Shown here: piece after piece, positions 19,544-26,758 of the stretch
Numbering within the stretch: position 1 is the first letter of the stretch
How the letters are laid out: each line of letters opens with the position of its first letter
DNA from: Agromyces sp. H66
GTDB lineage: Bacteria; Actinomycetota; Actinomycetes; Actinomycetales; Microbacteriaceae
NCBI RefSeq assembly: GCF_004959775.1
Contig: NZ_SJZG01000003.1
Coordinates: 1 to 64,000, forward strand
Length of the DNA: 64,000 nucleotides
Reading direction: 5' to 3'
Notes under the pieces: model-generated
What the model saw: the letters and a program-made list of their open reading frames with translations, nothing else
Database searches by the model: none
Told to the model about the DNA's origin: nothing
Program-made: the position numbers and the translations under genes

Positions 19544-19768
19544 ATGACCGACGCATCCGACCGCGACAGCGACGACGTCACGAACGGCACCCCGCGAAGC
19601 GAGGGCGTCACGGAGGACAGGGGCGGCCTCGGAAACCAGGGCACCATCCCAAGCGAGCCCGGTAGCGTGGGCGTCGGCGCGGGCGAACCGACGACGTTCG
19701 AACCGGAGGAGGACCCCGAAGCCGCGGCGAACCGCGATCCCGACGCGCCCGACGCCGACGACGCCTGA
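19544..19768 (+). CDS. Small acidic disordered protein (74 aa)
   Basis: 74 residues with a strong CAGGAG before the ATG. It is rich in Asp, Glu, Gly and Pro, lacks hydrophobic segments and Cys, and ends in a run of acidic residues; it should be soluble and mostly unfolded. The GVGAGEPTTFEPEEDPEA stretch resembles short uncharacterised proteins of Microbacteriaceae. No function is known. It lies between octamer array 1 and the convergent DUF885 gene. Confidence 0.65.
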   Translation: MTDASDRDSDDVTNGTPRSEGVTEDRGGLGNQGTIPSEPGSVGVGAGEPTTFEPEEDPEAAANRDPDAPDADDA

Positions 19769-19863
19769 CCGCAACGCGGCAGCCGACCCGCAACGCGGCC
19801 GCCCAGCGCCGGTCGAGCGCGGGCACCGGCCGAGCGCCGATCCCGCCGGACCCCGATGCGACG

Positions 19864-21543
19864 TCAGGTCCGGGGCGGCGCCGCCCACCACGGGCCCGCC
19901 GCGTCGAGCGCGTCGACGTCGGCACGGTCGCCGAGGAGCTCCCAGCGCTGCAGCGAGATCGGCACGTTGCCGTTCCGCCACACGAAGTCGTGGAAGTCGC
20001 GCAGCGAGAACTCGGCACCGTCGAGCTGCGCGGCGAGCGCGGCATCCGTCAGCATGCGCTGCACCTCGAGCTTGCCCACGTGGTAGGCCATCGCGAGGCC
20101 GGGGGTCGCCACGTAGTATGCCGTCTCCTCGGTGGCGGTCTCGACGTCCATCGGCACCATCCGCACGAAGAAGTCGACGGCGTCGTGCAACGAGAACTCG
20201 CCGGTGGCGAGGCTCACGTCCACCACGACGCGCAGCGCCCGCAGCCGAACGAAGTTGTACACGATCGTCTGCGAGTGCGGCGCATCGTCGAAGAGCCCGG
20301 CCGTGAGCATGAGCTCCTCGTTGTAGTGGGCGATGCCCTCGTTGGCCACCGAGTCGATGAAGTGGCGGCGCATCGGGTTCGGGTGCGCCCACGACAACGC
20401 GAGTTGCTGGGCGTGCGCGCCCTCGTGGATGATGCCGAGCCGCGGGTCGCGCGCGGCGGCCGCGTCGAAGTAGGGCAGGTCGGGCGAGGGATCTGGCAGG
20501 TACGACGTCGCGTCCTCGCCGACGCGGCGGATGCTCGTGAGGTCGTCGGTGACGCCGAGGAATTCCACGGGCTCGAGGTACGCCGGCGTCGCGGCGAACC
20601 GGTAGCGACGCAGCGAGGCCGGCTGACTCAGCAGACCCGCGCGCTCGTAGAGCGCACGCACCTGCGTCTCGCCGGCCTCCTCGGCGGCGATCTCGGCCTC
20701 GACGTCGACCGCGAGCGGCGCCTCGGGCAGGGCGCGGTGGCGGGCGCGCGAGACGGTCTCGGCGACGACGCTGCGCCGGTGGTCCTGCAGCGCGGCGCGC
20801 ACGAGTTCCTCGGGTTCGGCCGTGACCAGCGCGACGTGCCGCAGGTACCAGACGAAGGCGTCGCGTCCGACGATCACGTCGGGCCCGAGCCGGTCGGCGG
20901 ATGCCTCGAGCCAGCCGCGATAGCGCTCGAGCGCGTCGCTCGCCGCGGGCCTGGCCTCGGCGAGCGAACGGGCGGTCACCCCGTGCAGCACCGGGGCGAG
21001 CGCGGCCACCGATGTGGCCAGCCGGGCGCCGATGTCGCCGAGCTCGGCGGCCGCCACGCGGGCGAGCGTCGCGACGCCCGCGCGTTCGAGGTTCGCGATC
21101 GCCTGGTCGACTGCCGCCGGGATCGCCTCGAGCACGCGCACGAGGTCGGACTGCCGCGACGCCGCGAACGGCGGCGGCGCGAGCAGCAGGTCGAACCACG
21201 GCCCGAGGATCTGCGACGTGAGGAACACGGCGTCGCGCTCCCAGTTGCGCAGCACGTCGAGCTCCCAGTGCACGCGCGCGAGTGCCGCCCCGAGCAGCCG
21301 GTGGTCCACCTGCGCGGCGACGGGCAGGGCATCGAGCCCGGCCCCCTCGAGGGCGCGCCAGCGCTCGGCGAACCCCGAAAGCCCGAGGCGGAACTCGTCG
21401 ACCGCCGCCGGATCGAAGCGCGGCACCCAGCCTGCGGGGCGCTCGACGCGTGGGATGTCGTCGGACGTGCGGAACGAGGTGGCGTCACGCCACTCCCAGA
21501 ACTCCGTGCCGAGCCGGGCGAGGTCAGTGGCGAGCGACGTCAT
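19864..21543 (-). CDS. DUF885-family putative metallohydrolase
   Basis: 559 residues from ATG 21543. Mostly helical, with two DUF885 landmarks in the C-terminal half: HEGAHAQQLALSW (equivalent to the family's HExPGHH-type site) and NEGIAHYNEELM (equivalent to EGWALYAE), followed by ATEETAYYVATPGLAMAYHVGKLE. The His/Glu spacing suggests a zinc-dependent carboxypeptidase-like fold, although no activity is established for most members. No signal peptide, so it is probably cytosolic. Stands between the small acidic gene (convergent) and hsp20. Confidence 0.85.
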   Translation of the reverse strand: MTSLATDLARLGTEFWEWRDATSFRTSDDIPRVERPAGWVPRFDPAAVDEFRLGLSGFAERWRALEGAGLDALPVAAQVDHRLLGAALARVHWELDVLRNWERDAVFLTSQILGPWFDLLLAPPPFAASRQSDLVRVLEAIPAAVDQAIANLERAGVATLARVAAAELGDIGARLATSVAALAPVLHGVTARSLAEARPAASDALERYRGWLEASADRLGPDVIVGRDAFVWYLRHVALVTAEPEELVRAALQDHRRSVVAETVSRARHRALPEAPLAVDVEAEIAAEEAGETQVRALYERAGLLSQPASLRRYRFAATPAYLEPVEFLGVTDDLTSIRRVGEDATSYLPDPSPDLPYFDAAAARDPRLGIIHEGAHAQQLALSWAHPNPMRRHFIDSVANEGIAHYNEELMLTAGLFDDAPHSQTIVYNFVRLRALRVVVDVSLATGEFSLHDAVDFFVRMVPMDVETATEETAYYVATPGLAMAYHVGKLEVQRMLTDAALAAQLDGAEFSLRDFHDFVWRNGNVPISLQRWELLGDRADVDALDAAGPWWAAPPRT

Positions 21544-21592
21544 GCCCGCAACGCTAGCCCCGCCCACCGTCGACGCGGCCCGGCACACGGAA

Positions 21593-21622
21593 GATGCCGC
21601 GGGCCCCCCAGCCCGCGGCATC
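21593..21622. terminator. Terminator behind hsp20
   Basis: Perfect 12-bp stem GATGCCGCGGGC / GCCCGCGGCATC with a 6-base loop, starting 18 bases after the hsp20 stop on the minus strand. It uses the GATGCC/GGCATCC word seen in other hairpins of the window. Confidence 0.75.
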
Positions 21623-21640
21623 CGTTCGCTGCGCCCGGCG

Positions 21641-22102
21641 TCAGCTCGACGCGGTCGAGCCGGCCGACGCGGTGTCGCCGGCCGTCACCTCCTTCTCGAC
21701 GTGCGGCGCGCTCTGCACGGCGACCTTGCGCGGCTTGGCCTTCTCGCTCACCGGGATGACCACGCTCAGCACGCCGTTGTCGTAGTGCGCGCTGATCGCC
21801 GAGGTGTCGAGGCCGTCGCCCAGGGTGAGCTGGCGCAGGAACGACCCGCTCGGGCGCTCGTGCGCGAGCCACTGCACGTCGGAGTCGGAGCGCAGCGTGC
21901 GCTCCGCCCGGATCGTGAGCAGCTGCCCGTCGACATCGACGTCGATCGAACCCGGGTCGACACCCGGCAGGTCGGCCGAGAGCACGTAGTGGTCGCCGTC
22001 ACGATGCAGGTCGATCGGCATCATGCGCGGTGCCTGACGAGTGTCGAGCAGACCCTGCGCGAGGCGGTCGAGATCGCGGAACGGGTCCCAGTACATGGCC
22101 AT
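21641..22102 (-). CDS. Hsp20/alpha-crystallin small heat-shock protein
   Basis: 153 residues from ATG 22102, behind a strong GGAGGAG. A short N-terminal arm (YWDPFRDLDRLAQGLL) leads to the alpha-crystallin domain (~residues 35-125), recognisable from LSADLPGVDPGSIDVDVDGQLLTIRAER and ending LSVVIPVSEKAKPRKVAV, where IPV is the family's I-x-V/I-type anchor region. It holds unfolding proteins in the cytosol under heat stress. Regulation is visible: an HspR site (HAIR) and an HrcA site (CIRCE) both lie upstream. The Ala/Ser/Thr tail is probably disordered. Confidence 0.95.
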   Translation of the reverse strand: MAMYWDPFRDLDRLAQGLLDTRQAPRMMPIDLHRDGDHYVLSADLPGVDPGSIDVDVDGQLLTIRAERTLRSDSDVQWLAHERPSGSFLRQLTLGDGLDTSAISAHYDNGVLSVVIPVSEKAKPRKVAVQSAPHVEKEVTAGDTASAGSTASS

Positions 22103-22147
22103 GGCTTCTCCTCCTTCATGCTGCCGCATTTCGCGGCGTGTCCCAGA

Positions 22148-22168
22148 GTTGAGTCCATCCGACTCAAG
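22148..22168. promoter_or_regulatory. HAIR element (HspR operator) of hsp20
   Basis: GTTGAGT-N7-ACTCAAG, one base off the HspR consensus CTTGAGT-N7-ACTCAAG, 46 bases upstream of the hsp20 start codon. HspR with DnaK represses such promoters in actinobacteria. Confidence 0.85.
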
Positions 22169-22178
22169 TAACTTCAGA

Positions 22179-22205
22179 TTAGCACTCTCGCACGGAGAGT
22201 GCCAA
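22179..22205. promoter_or_regulatory. CIRCE element (HrcA operator) of hsp20
   Basis: TTAGCACTC-N9-GAGTGCCAA, one base off the HrcA consensus TTAGCACTC-N9-GAGTGCTAA, ten bases beyond the HAIR element. Its presence beside HAIR implies double repression of one small heat-shock gene. Confidence 0.88.
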
Positions 22206-22290
22206 GTCCCTCGAGCGAGATTCCACCCGTCCCCGAGCGAGATTCCACGCGACCCTTGCGCCGACCTTCCGGGCCGCGTTGACTGGAGCG

Positions 22291-22941
22291 ATGCGCGTCG
22301 TCATCGCCGGAGGCCACGGCAAGATCGCCCTCATGCTCGAGCGCCTGCTCGCCGAGTCCGGGCACGAGCCCATCGCCATCATCCGCAATCCCGAACACCG
22401 CGACGATGTCGACGCCACGGGCGCCGCAGCGGTCGTGCTCGACCTCGAGGGGGCTTCCGTCGACGAGGTCGGCCAGGTACTGAAGAACGCGGATGCCGCG
22501 GTGTTCGCGGCCGGGGCCGGCCCCGGGAGCACCCGCGAACGCAAGTTCACGGTCGACCGCGACGCGGCGATCCTCCTCGCCGACGCGGCCGAGGCCGCCG
22601 GGGTCCCCCGCCTCGTGGTGATCTCGTCCACGGGCGCCGACCAGTTCGATCCGGCATCCGACGACATCTTCCAGCTCTACCTGCGCGCCAAGAGCGAAGC
22701 GGATGCCTCGGTGCGCTCGCGCGACCTCGACTGGACCATCATTCGTCCCGGTCGGCTCACCGACGACCCCGGCACCGGCCTCGTGCGAGCGGGCTCCGCC
22801 CTCGAGAGCGGCACGATCCCCCGCGCGGATGTCGCGGCGACGATCGCCTCCGTGCTCGAGACCGGCGCGGCATCCCGCACCCAGTTCGAACTCGTCTCGG
22901 GCGACGACCCGATCGCCGAGGCGCTCGCCGCCCTCCGCTGA
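22291..22941 (+). CDS. NAD(P)-binding SDR-like protein (YwnB/SDR_a5 type)
   Basis: 216 residues from ATG 22291, with GGAG 4 bases upstream. The Rossmann motif GGHGKIA lies at residues 6-12; then IRNPEHRDDV, AAGAGPGS, LVVISSTGAD and WTIIRPGRLTD follow, as in atypical SDRs of the YwnB/NmrA-like group. The usual YxxxK pair is only partly kept (YLRAKSEAD), so the protein may reduce a quinone or flavin-type substrate or merely sense NADPH. It starts near the hsp20 promoter on the other strand. The segment 22206-22290 holds no other gene. Confidence 0.85.
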   Translation: MRVVIAGGHGKIALMLERLLAESGHEPIAIIRNPEHRDDVDATGAAAVVLDLEGASVDEVGQVLKNADAAVFAAGAGPGSTRERKFTVDRDAAILLADAAEAAGVPRLVVISSTGADQFDPASDDIFQLYLRAKSEADASVRSRDLDWTIIRPGRLTDDPGTGLVRAGSALESGTIPRADVAATIASVLETGAASRTQFELVSGDDPIAEALAALR

Positions 22942-23019
22942 TCGCGGACCCGAGCCCACACCGCACGCGGCGCCCGCACGCGACATCCGCGCGCGGCACG
23001 CCGCACGCGTGCACGCGGC

Positions 23020-23025
23020 TAGCCT
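23020..23025 (+). promoter_or_regulatory. -10 box of a leaderless transcript
   Basis: TAGCCT ends 6 bases before the ATG at 23032, placing the expected transcription start at the start codon. No ribosome binding site is present, which supports leaderless translation. Confidence 0.6.
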
Positions 23026-23031
23026 GAGCAC

Positions 23032-24060
23032 ATGCGCATCACGGCCACGTTCCGCGCGACCAGGCGAGTGCCGCTCCTGCAGGTGCTGAAGTCGGCCGTC
23101 GCGACCATCGCCGCGTGGCTCGTGGCGGGCTGGCTCGTGCAGGGCCAGCTGCCGGTGTTCGCCGCGATCGCGGCGCTCCTCGTGGTGCAGCCGAGCGTGA
23201 ACCAGTCGTTCGGCAAGGCCGTCGAGCGCTCGGTCGGCGTGATCCTCGGCGTGCTCGTGGCCACCGGGCTCTCGCTCGCGTTCGGCCAGAGCACGTGGAT
23301 CATCCTCATCGCCATCGTCGTCGCGATGCTCGTGGCGTGGGCCCTGAAGATGACGCCGCCCACGTCGAACCAGGTCGCGATCAGCGCCATGCTCGTCCTC
23401 GCGCTCGGCGCGTCCTCGCCGGAGTACGCGCTCGACCGGGTGATCGAGACGCTCATCGGCGCGGCGATCGGCATCATCGTGAACGCGCTCATCGTGCCGC
23501 CCGTGGCGGTGGCGCCGGCACGGGAGCAGCTCGCCCGGCTCGGCGGCGAGCTCGCGGCATCCGTCGACCGTCTCGCCGACGCGCTCGAGGAGGCGCGATC
23601 CCGGGCCGACCTCGAGGCGCTCATGATCGAGGCGCGGTTGCTGCGGCCGATGCGGGATGCCGCGGACGCCGCCATCGTCGCGGGCGAGGAGTCGCTCACG
23701 CTGAATCCCCGCCGGTCGGCGCACCGTGACGAGCTGGGGCAGCTGCGCGAGCTCCTCACCAAGCTCAGCCCGATCGTGACGCAGGTCATCGGCATGACGC
23801 GCGCGTTCGCCGACCACTACGACGAGACCCTGCACGATGAGATGACCGTGCGCGCCATCGCCGAGCAGCTGCACCGGGTGGCGCACGACGTGCGGCTCGC
23901 GGCCCGCGTCGCCGAACCCGAACCCGAACCGCTCACCTCCGAGACGCCGGCGCTCACGTCGGCGCTCGTCATCGCGCCGCCGAAGTCGGGGCACTGGATC
24001 CTCGTGGGGTCGCTCATGGAGGACCTGCGGCGCATCCGAGAGGAACTCGGCGCGGAGTGA
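23032..24060 (+). CDS. FUSC/aromatic acid exporter-family membrane protein
   Basis: 342 residues. Five to six membrane segments occupy residues ~18-160, including the ...VQPSVNQSFGKAVERSVGVILG loop typical of FUSC/ArAE proteins; the rest is a long helical cytosolic domain with charged heptads. The family exports aromatic acids or related anions, though this half-size actinobacterial form has no proven substrate. The mRNA appears leaderless (TAGCCT 6 bases before the ATG). Followed by the TspO-like gene after 72 bases with its own TAGGCT box. Confidence 0.82.
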   Translation: MRITATFRATRRVPLLQVLKSAVATIAAWLVAGWLVQGQLPVFAAIAALLVVQPSVNQSFGKAVERSVGVILGVLVATGLSLAFGQSTWIILIAIVVAMLVAWALKMTPPTSNQVAISAMLVLALGASSPEYALDRVIETLIGAAIGIIVNALIVPPVAVAPAREQLARLGGELAASVDRLADALEEARSRADLEALMIEARLLRPMRDAADAAIVAGEESLTLNPRRSAHRDELGQLRELLTKLSPIVTQVIGMTRAFADHYDETLHDEMTVRAIAEQLHRVAHDVRLAARVAEPEPEPLTSETPALTSALVIAPPKSGHWILVGSLMEDLRRIREELGAE

Positions 24061-24132
24061 CCGGCGCGGGGCATCCGTTGCCTAGGCTGGCAGCGCGACA
24101 CGACCGGGAACCACGAGTCGACGGCAGGTGCG

Positions 24133-24981
24133 ATGATGACGACGCAGGCGACAGAGCCCACGGCGAGCGGTGACCTCGCCCGACAGATCACGGTGGCGGT
24201 GAGCGCCGTGGCAGCGGTGGTGGGAGCCTTCATCGGTTCGGGTGCGGCGGGCGGCACGCCGATCCAGGATGCCGCGGGCGGCGCGCTCGCGGCCGATGCG
24301 ACCCTCATCGCGCCCGGCGGGCCGGCGTTCGCCATCTGGTCGGTCATCTACCTCGGGTTGCTCGCCTACGCGGTGTGGCAGTTCCTTCCCGGGCAGCGCG
24401 CGGACGAGCGGCACCGGCGGGTCGGATACCCGATCGCCGCGTCGCTCGTGCTCAACGCGGCGTGGATCCTCAGCATCCAGTTCGACCTGCTGTGGTTGAG
24501 CGTTCCCGTCATCGTCGTGCTGCTCCTCGTGCTCGTGTACGCCTTCGGGCAGTGCCTCGCGTACCCGCCGAAGAACGTCGTCGACGCGATCGTGACCGAC
24601 GGCACCGTGGGCCTCTACCTCGGCTGGGTGATCGTCGCGACGGCGGCGAACGTGACGGCCGCGCTCGTCGCGGCGGGATTCGACGGCTGGGGGATCCCAC
24701 CGGCGACGTGGGCCGTCGGCGTGGTGGCCGTGGCGGGGCTCGTCGGCGGGGCCCTCGCGGTGTGGGACCACGGCCGCATCGCGCCGACGCTGTCGCTCTG
24801 CTGGGGTCTCGCGTGGATCGCGATCGCACGGCTGACGGATGCCCCGTCGTCGGCCGTCACGGGCATCGCGGCGATCGTCGCCGTGGTCGCCGTGCTCGTG
24901 GCGACGGTCACGGCGCGGGTGGCGGCGGAACTGCGGCGACGACGCACGACGCACCGCCCGCCCGCTGCGCCGGCGGCCTAG
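24133..24981 (+). CDS. TspO/MBR-like membrane protein
   Basis: 282 residues with at least eight hydrophobic segments, twice the size of classical TspO. The landmark PAFAIWSVIYLGLLAYAVWQ near residues 62-81 and NAAWILSIQ near 108 match the tryptophan-rich TspO fold; the extra C-terminal segments are typical of larger bacterial relatives. TspO proteins bind porphyrins and help handle oxidative stress, but function of this group is unproven. ATGATG at 24133; TAGGCT (about 24082) is a likely -10 giving a ~40-base leader. Confidence 0.8.
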   Translation: MMTTQATEPTASGDLARQITVAVSAVAAVVGAFIGSGAAGGTPIQDAAGGALAADATLIAPGGPAFAIWSVIYLGLLAYAVWQFLPGQRADERHRRVGYPIAASLVLNAAWILSIQFDLLWLSVPVIVVLLLVLVYAFGQCLAYPPKNVVDAIVTDGTVGLYLGWVIVATAANVTAALVAAGFDGWGIPPATWAVGVVAVAGLVGGALAVWDHGRIAPTLSLCWGLAWIAIARLTDAPSSAVTGIAAIVAVVAVLVATVTARVAAELRRRRTTHRPPAAPAA

Positions 24982-25206
24982 TCGACGAGCCTGACCTCCT
25001 TCCAGAACGCGACGTTTCGTCGCAGTGCACCCCGGCCCAGGCCATGCCTTCCAGTGTGCGCTGGCACCCGAGTCGAGGTCTGTGTGCTGGATCGCAGACG
25101 ACTCGCCCGGGCGCGACGTACCTTCGGTGCTCCGGTTCTCTCACCGGTCTCGGCCACCCGGCGGGCACACCGACCGGCCTGGCAAACCAACTGAAAGGTC
25201 TCTCCA

Positions 25207-25566
25207 ATGAACGAGTCGAACAAGGTTGCCGTCGTCATCTACGAGCCGCTGCCCGGGAACACCTCCAAGGTGTACCGCGGTCTCAAGACCGCTCTCGAGT
25301 TCACGGCTGCGGGCGATGACGTCGTCGTGGTGTTCGACGGTTCGGGCGTCGAGACGCTCGCCGCGATCAGCGACCCCGCCAGCCCGATGCACCCGCTCGC
25401 CACCGCTCTCCGTGACAACGTGCACGGCGCATGCTCGTTCTGCGCGTCGAGCCACAAGGTGAAAGACCAACTCGTCGCCGCCGGATGGCCGCTGCTCGCC
25501 GAGACGAACGGTGAGGCCAGCATTCGCAACCTGGTCGCAGCCGGCCGCCAGATCCTGTCGTTCTAG
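25207..25566 (+). CDS. DsrE-family protein
   Basis: 119 residues behind GAAAGG. The fold is the small DsrE/F/H type: VAVVIYEP start, DDVVVVFDGSGVE, and a Cys pair in HGACSFCASSHKV (~residues 75-81). In DsrE proteins one such Cys carries a sulfur atom, so a sulfur-relay or redox role in the cytosol is possible. The 225-base region upstream (24982-25206) has small hairpins but no recognised riboswitch. Octamer array 2 begins about 100 bases after its stop. Confidence 0.8.
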   Translation: MNESNKVAVVIYEPLPGNTSKVYRGLKTALEFTAAGDDVVVVFDGSGVETLAAISDPASPMHPLATALRDNVHGACSFCASSHKVKDQLVAAGWPLLAETNGEASIRNLVAAGRQILSF

Positions 25567-25663
25567 GTGTACGCGGGGATCCTGCCGAGGCAGGGTCCCC
25601 ACTCCTCCGCCACCTCCGCTGCTGCGCCGAGCGACCGTTTCCCCCGCCGACACGGTCGATTCC

Positions 25664-25943
25664 GCCACCCCGCCACCCCGGCACTTCGGCACTTCGGCAC
25701 TTCGGCACCGCGGCACTTCGGCACTTCGGCACTTCGGCACTTCGGCACCGCGGCACTTCGGCACTTCGGCACTTCGGCACTTCGGCACCTCGGCACCCCG
25801 GCACCCCGGCACTTCGGCACTTCGGCACCTCGGCACCTCGGCACCTCGGCACCTCGGCACCGCGCCATCGCAGCACTTCGGCACTTCGGCACTTCGGCAC
25901 TGTTGCACCCCGGCACCCCGGCACCGCGGCACGGCGGCACCGA
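25664..25943. repeat. Octanucleotide tandem array 2, 35 units
   Basis: 35 units of 8 bases, all in one phase: two degenerate GCCACCCC units, then 33 units from 25680, mainly GGCACTTC with runs of GGCACCTC, GGCACCCC and GGCACCGC. Same GGCACNNC unit as array 1, but a different dominant variant. The frames it leaves open encode an artefactual 8-residue repeat. It occupies half of the 569-base gap 25567-26135. The rest of that gap shows only a partial direct repeat (about 25970-26020), and the RHH gene follows directly. Confidence 0.95.
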
Positions 25944-26135
25944 CTCCTCGAACGAAACAGTGCCTTCGGCGTGAGGCGTCCTCGGCACGGGCGACGCCGG
26001 CGTGACGTGTCCTCGACAGGGCACAGTGGTCGGGACCCCTCCACAGCCGTGATCACCCCGCACCGCCAAACGTCCCGACCGAATACCGTGAGCGCGTCGC
26101 CGCACGGCGCGGCCACGTCGGGAACAGGAGTCGCC

Positions 26136-26666
26136 ATGCGCGAGCGCAGCGTGAAGATCGATCCGTCGACCGGCCGACTGATCGCCGACCTCGCGCATTT
26201 CCTCGGTCGCACGAAGAAGTCGGTGCTGCACGACGCGGTCCTCGCCTTCACCGAAGTGCACGAGAACACCATCACCCGGGGCGCCGCCGAATCGACCGAG
26301 CGCGCGGCGGGGACATCCGGTTCGCTGGAGGGGGCGCGGCTGCTGGCCGCCGCCGCGGGCGACGTCATGACGCTGCCCCTGCGCGATCGCGTCACGGTTC
26401 TCCGCCGCCGGCTTCTCGAGGTGCTCCGCCGGCACGACGCACGCAACCCGCGCATGGTCGGCGACCTCGCCAAGGGCATCGACACCGACATCCTCGAACT
26501 CCTCGTGGAGCGCGACCTGTTCTCCGACCGATGGAACCTCCTGGAGTGCATCCATGAGGCCCAACTCCTGCTCGGTGCCACCGTGCACCTGCACGATTCG
26601 ACGGCGTTGGGCCTCATCGCATCCGACCGGCTCGAACGACTCGAGCGCGAAGCCGTTCCCCTCTGA
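26136..26666 (+). CDS. Ribbon-helix-helix DNA-binding protein of unknown role
   Basis: 176 residues from ATG 26136 with ACAGGAG 7 bases upstream. Residues ~3-45 read as a ribbon-helix-helix: strand RSVKID, helix A STGRLIADLAHFLG, turn, helix B KKSVLHDAVLAFTEV. RHH dimers bind DNA through the paired strands. Residues 60-176 are helical with many Arg, Asp and Leu (LPLRDRVTVLRRRLLEVLRR) and match nothing I recognise; they may mediate assembly. It is the first gene after octamer array 2, whose 8-base period is the spacing used by MetJ-type RHH proteins on tandem operators. A chromosome- or promoter-binding role is an inference. Confidence 0.65.
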   Translation: MRERSVKIDPSTGRLIADLAHFLGRTKKSVLHDAVLAFTEVHENTITRGAAESTERAAGTSGSLEGARLLAAAAGDVMTLPLRDRVTVLRRRLLEVLRRHDARNPRMVGDLAKGIDTDILELLVERDLFSDRWNLLECIHEAQLLLGATVHLHDSTALGLIASDRLERLEREAVPL

Positions 26667-26758
26667 CGCGCCGGCGAACCGCCGGTCGATCGTTCGACAC
26701 GGCGAACGTATCGGCGCCCGCGCCCGGATGGCTATCGTCGAAGCGGAAGGGGGCGCGG

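Noticed and set aside
19083..19547. Cys/Arg-rich repeat proteins (8-residue period) read from octamer array 1 on both strands
   Set aside because: They arise in several frames because an 8-base repeat keeps frames open; none has a ribosome binding site, and the peptides have no coding-like composition.
19184..25943. CRISPR arrays
   Set aside because: The repeat unit is 8 bases with no spacers and no cas genes nearby.
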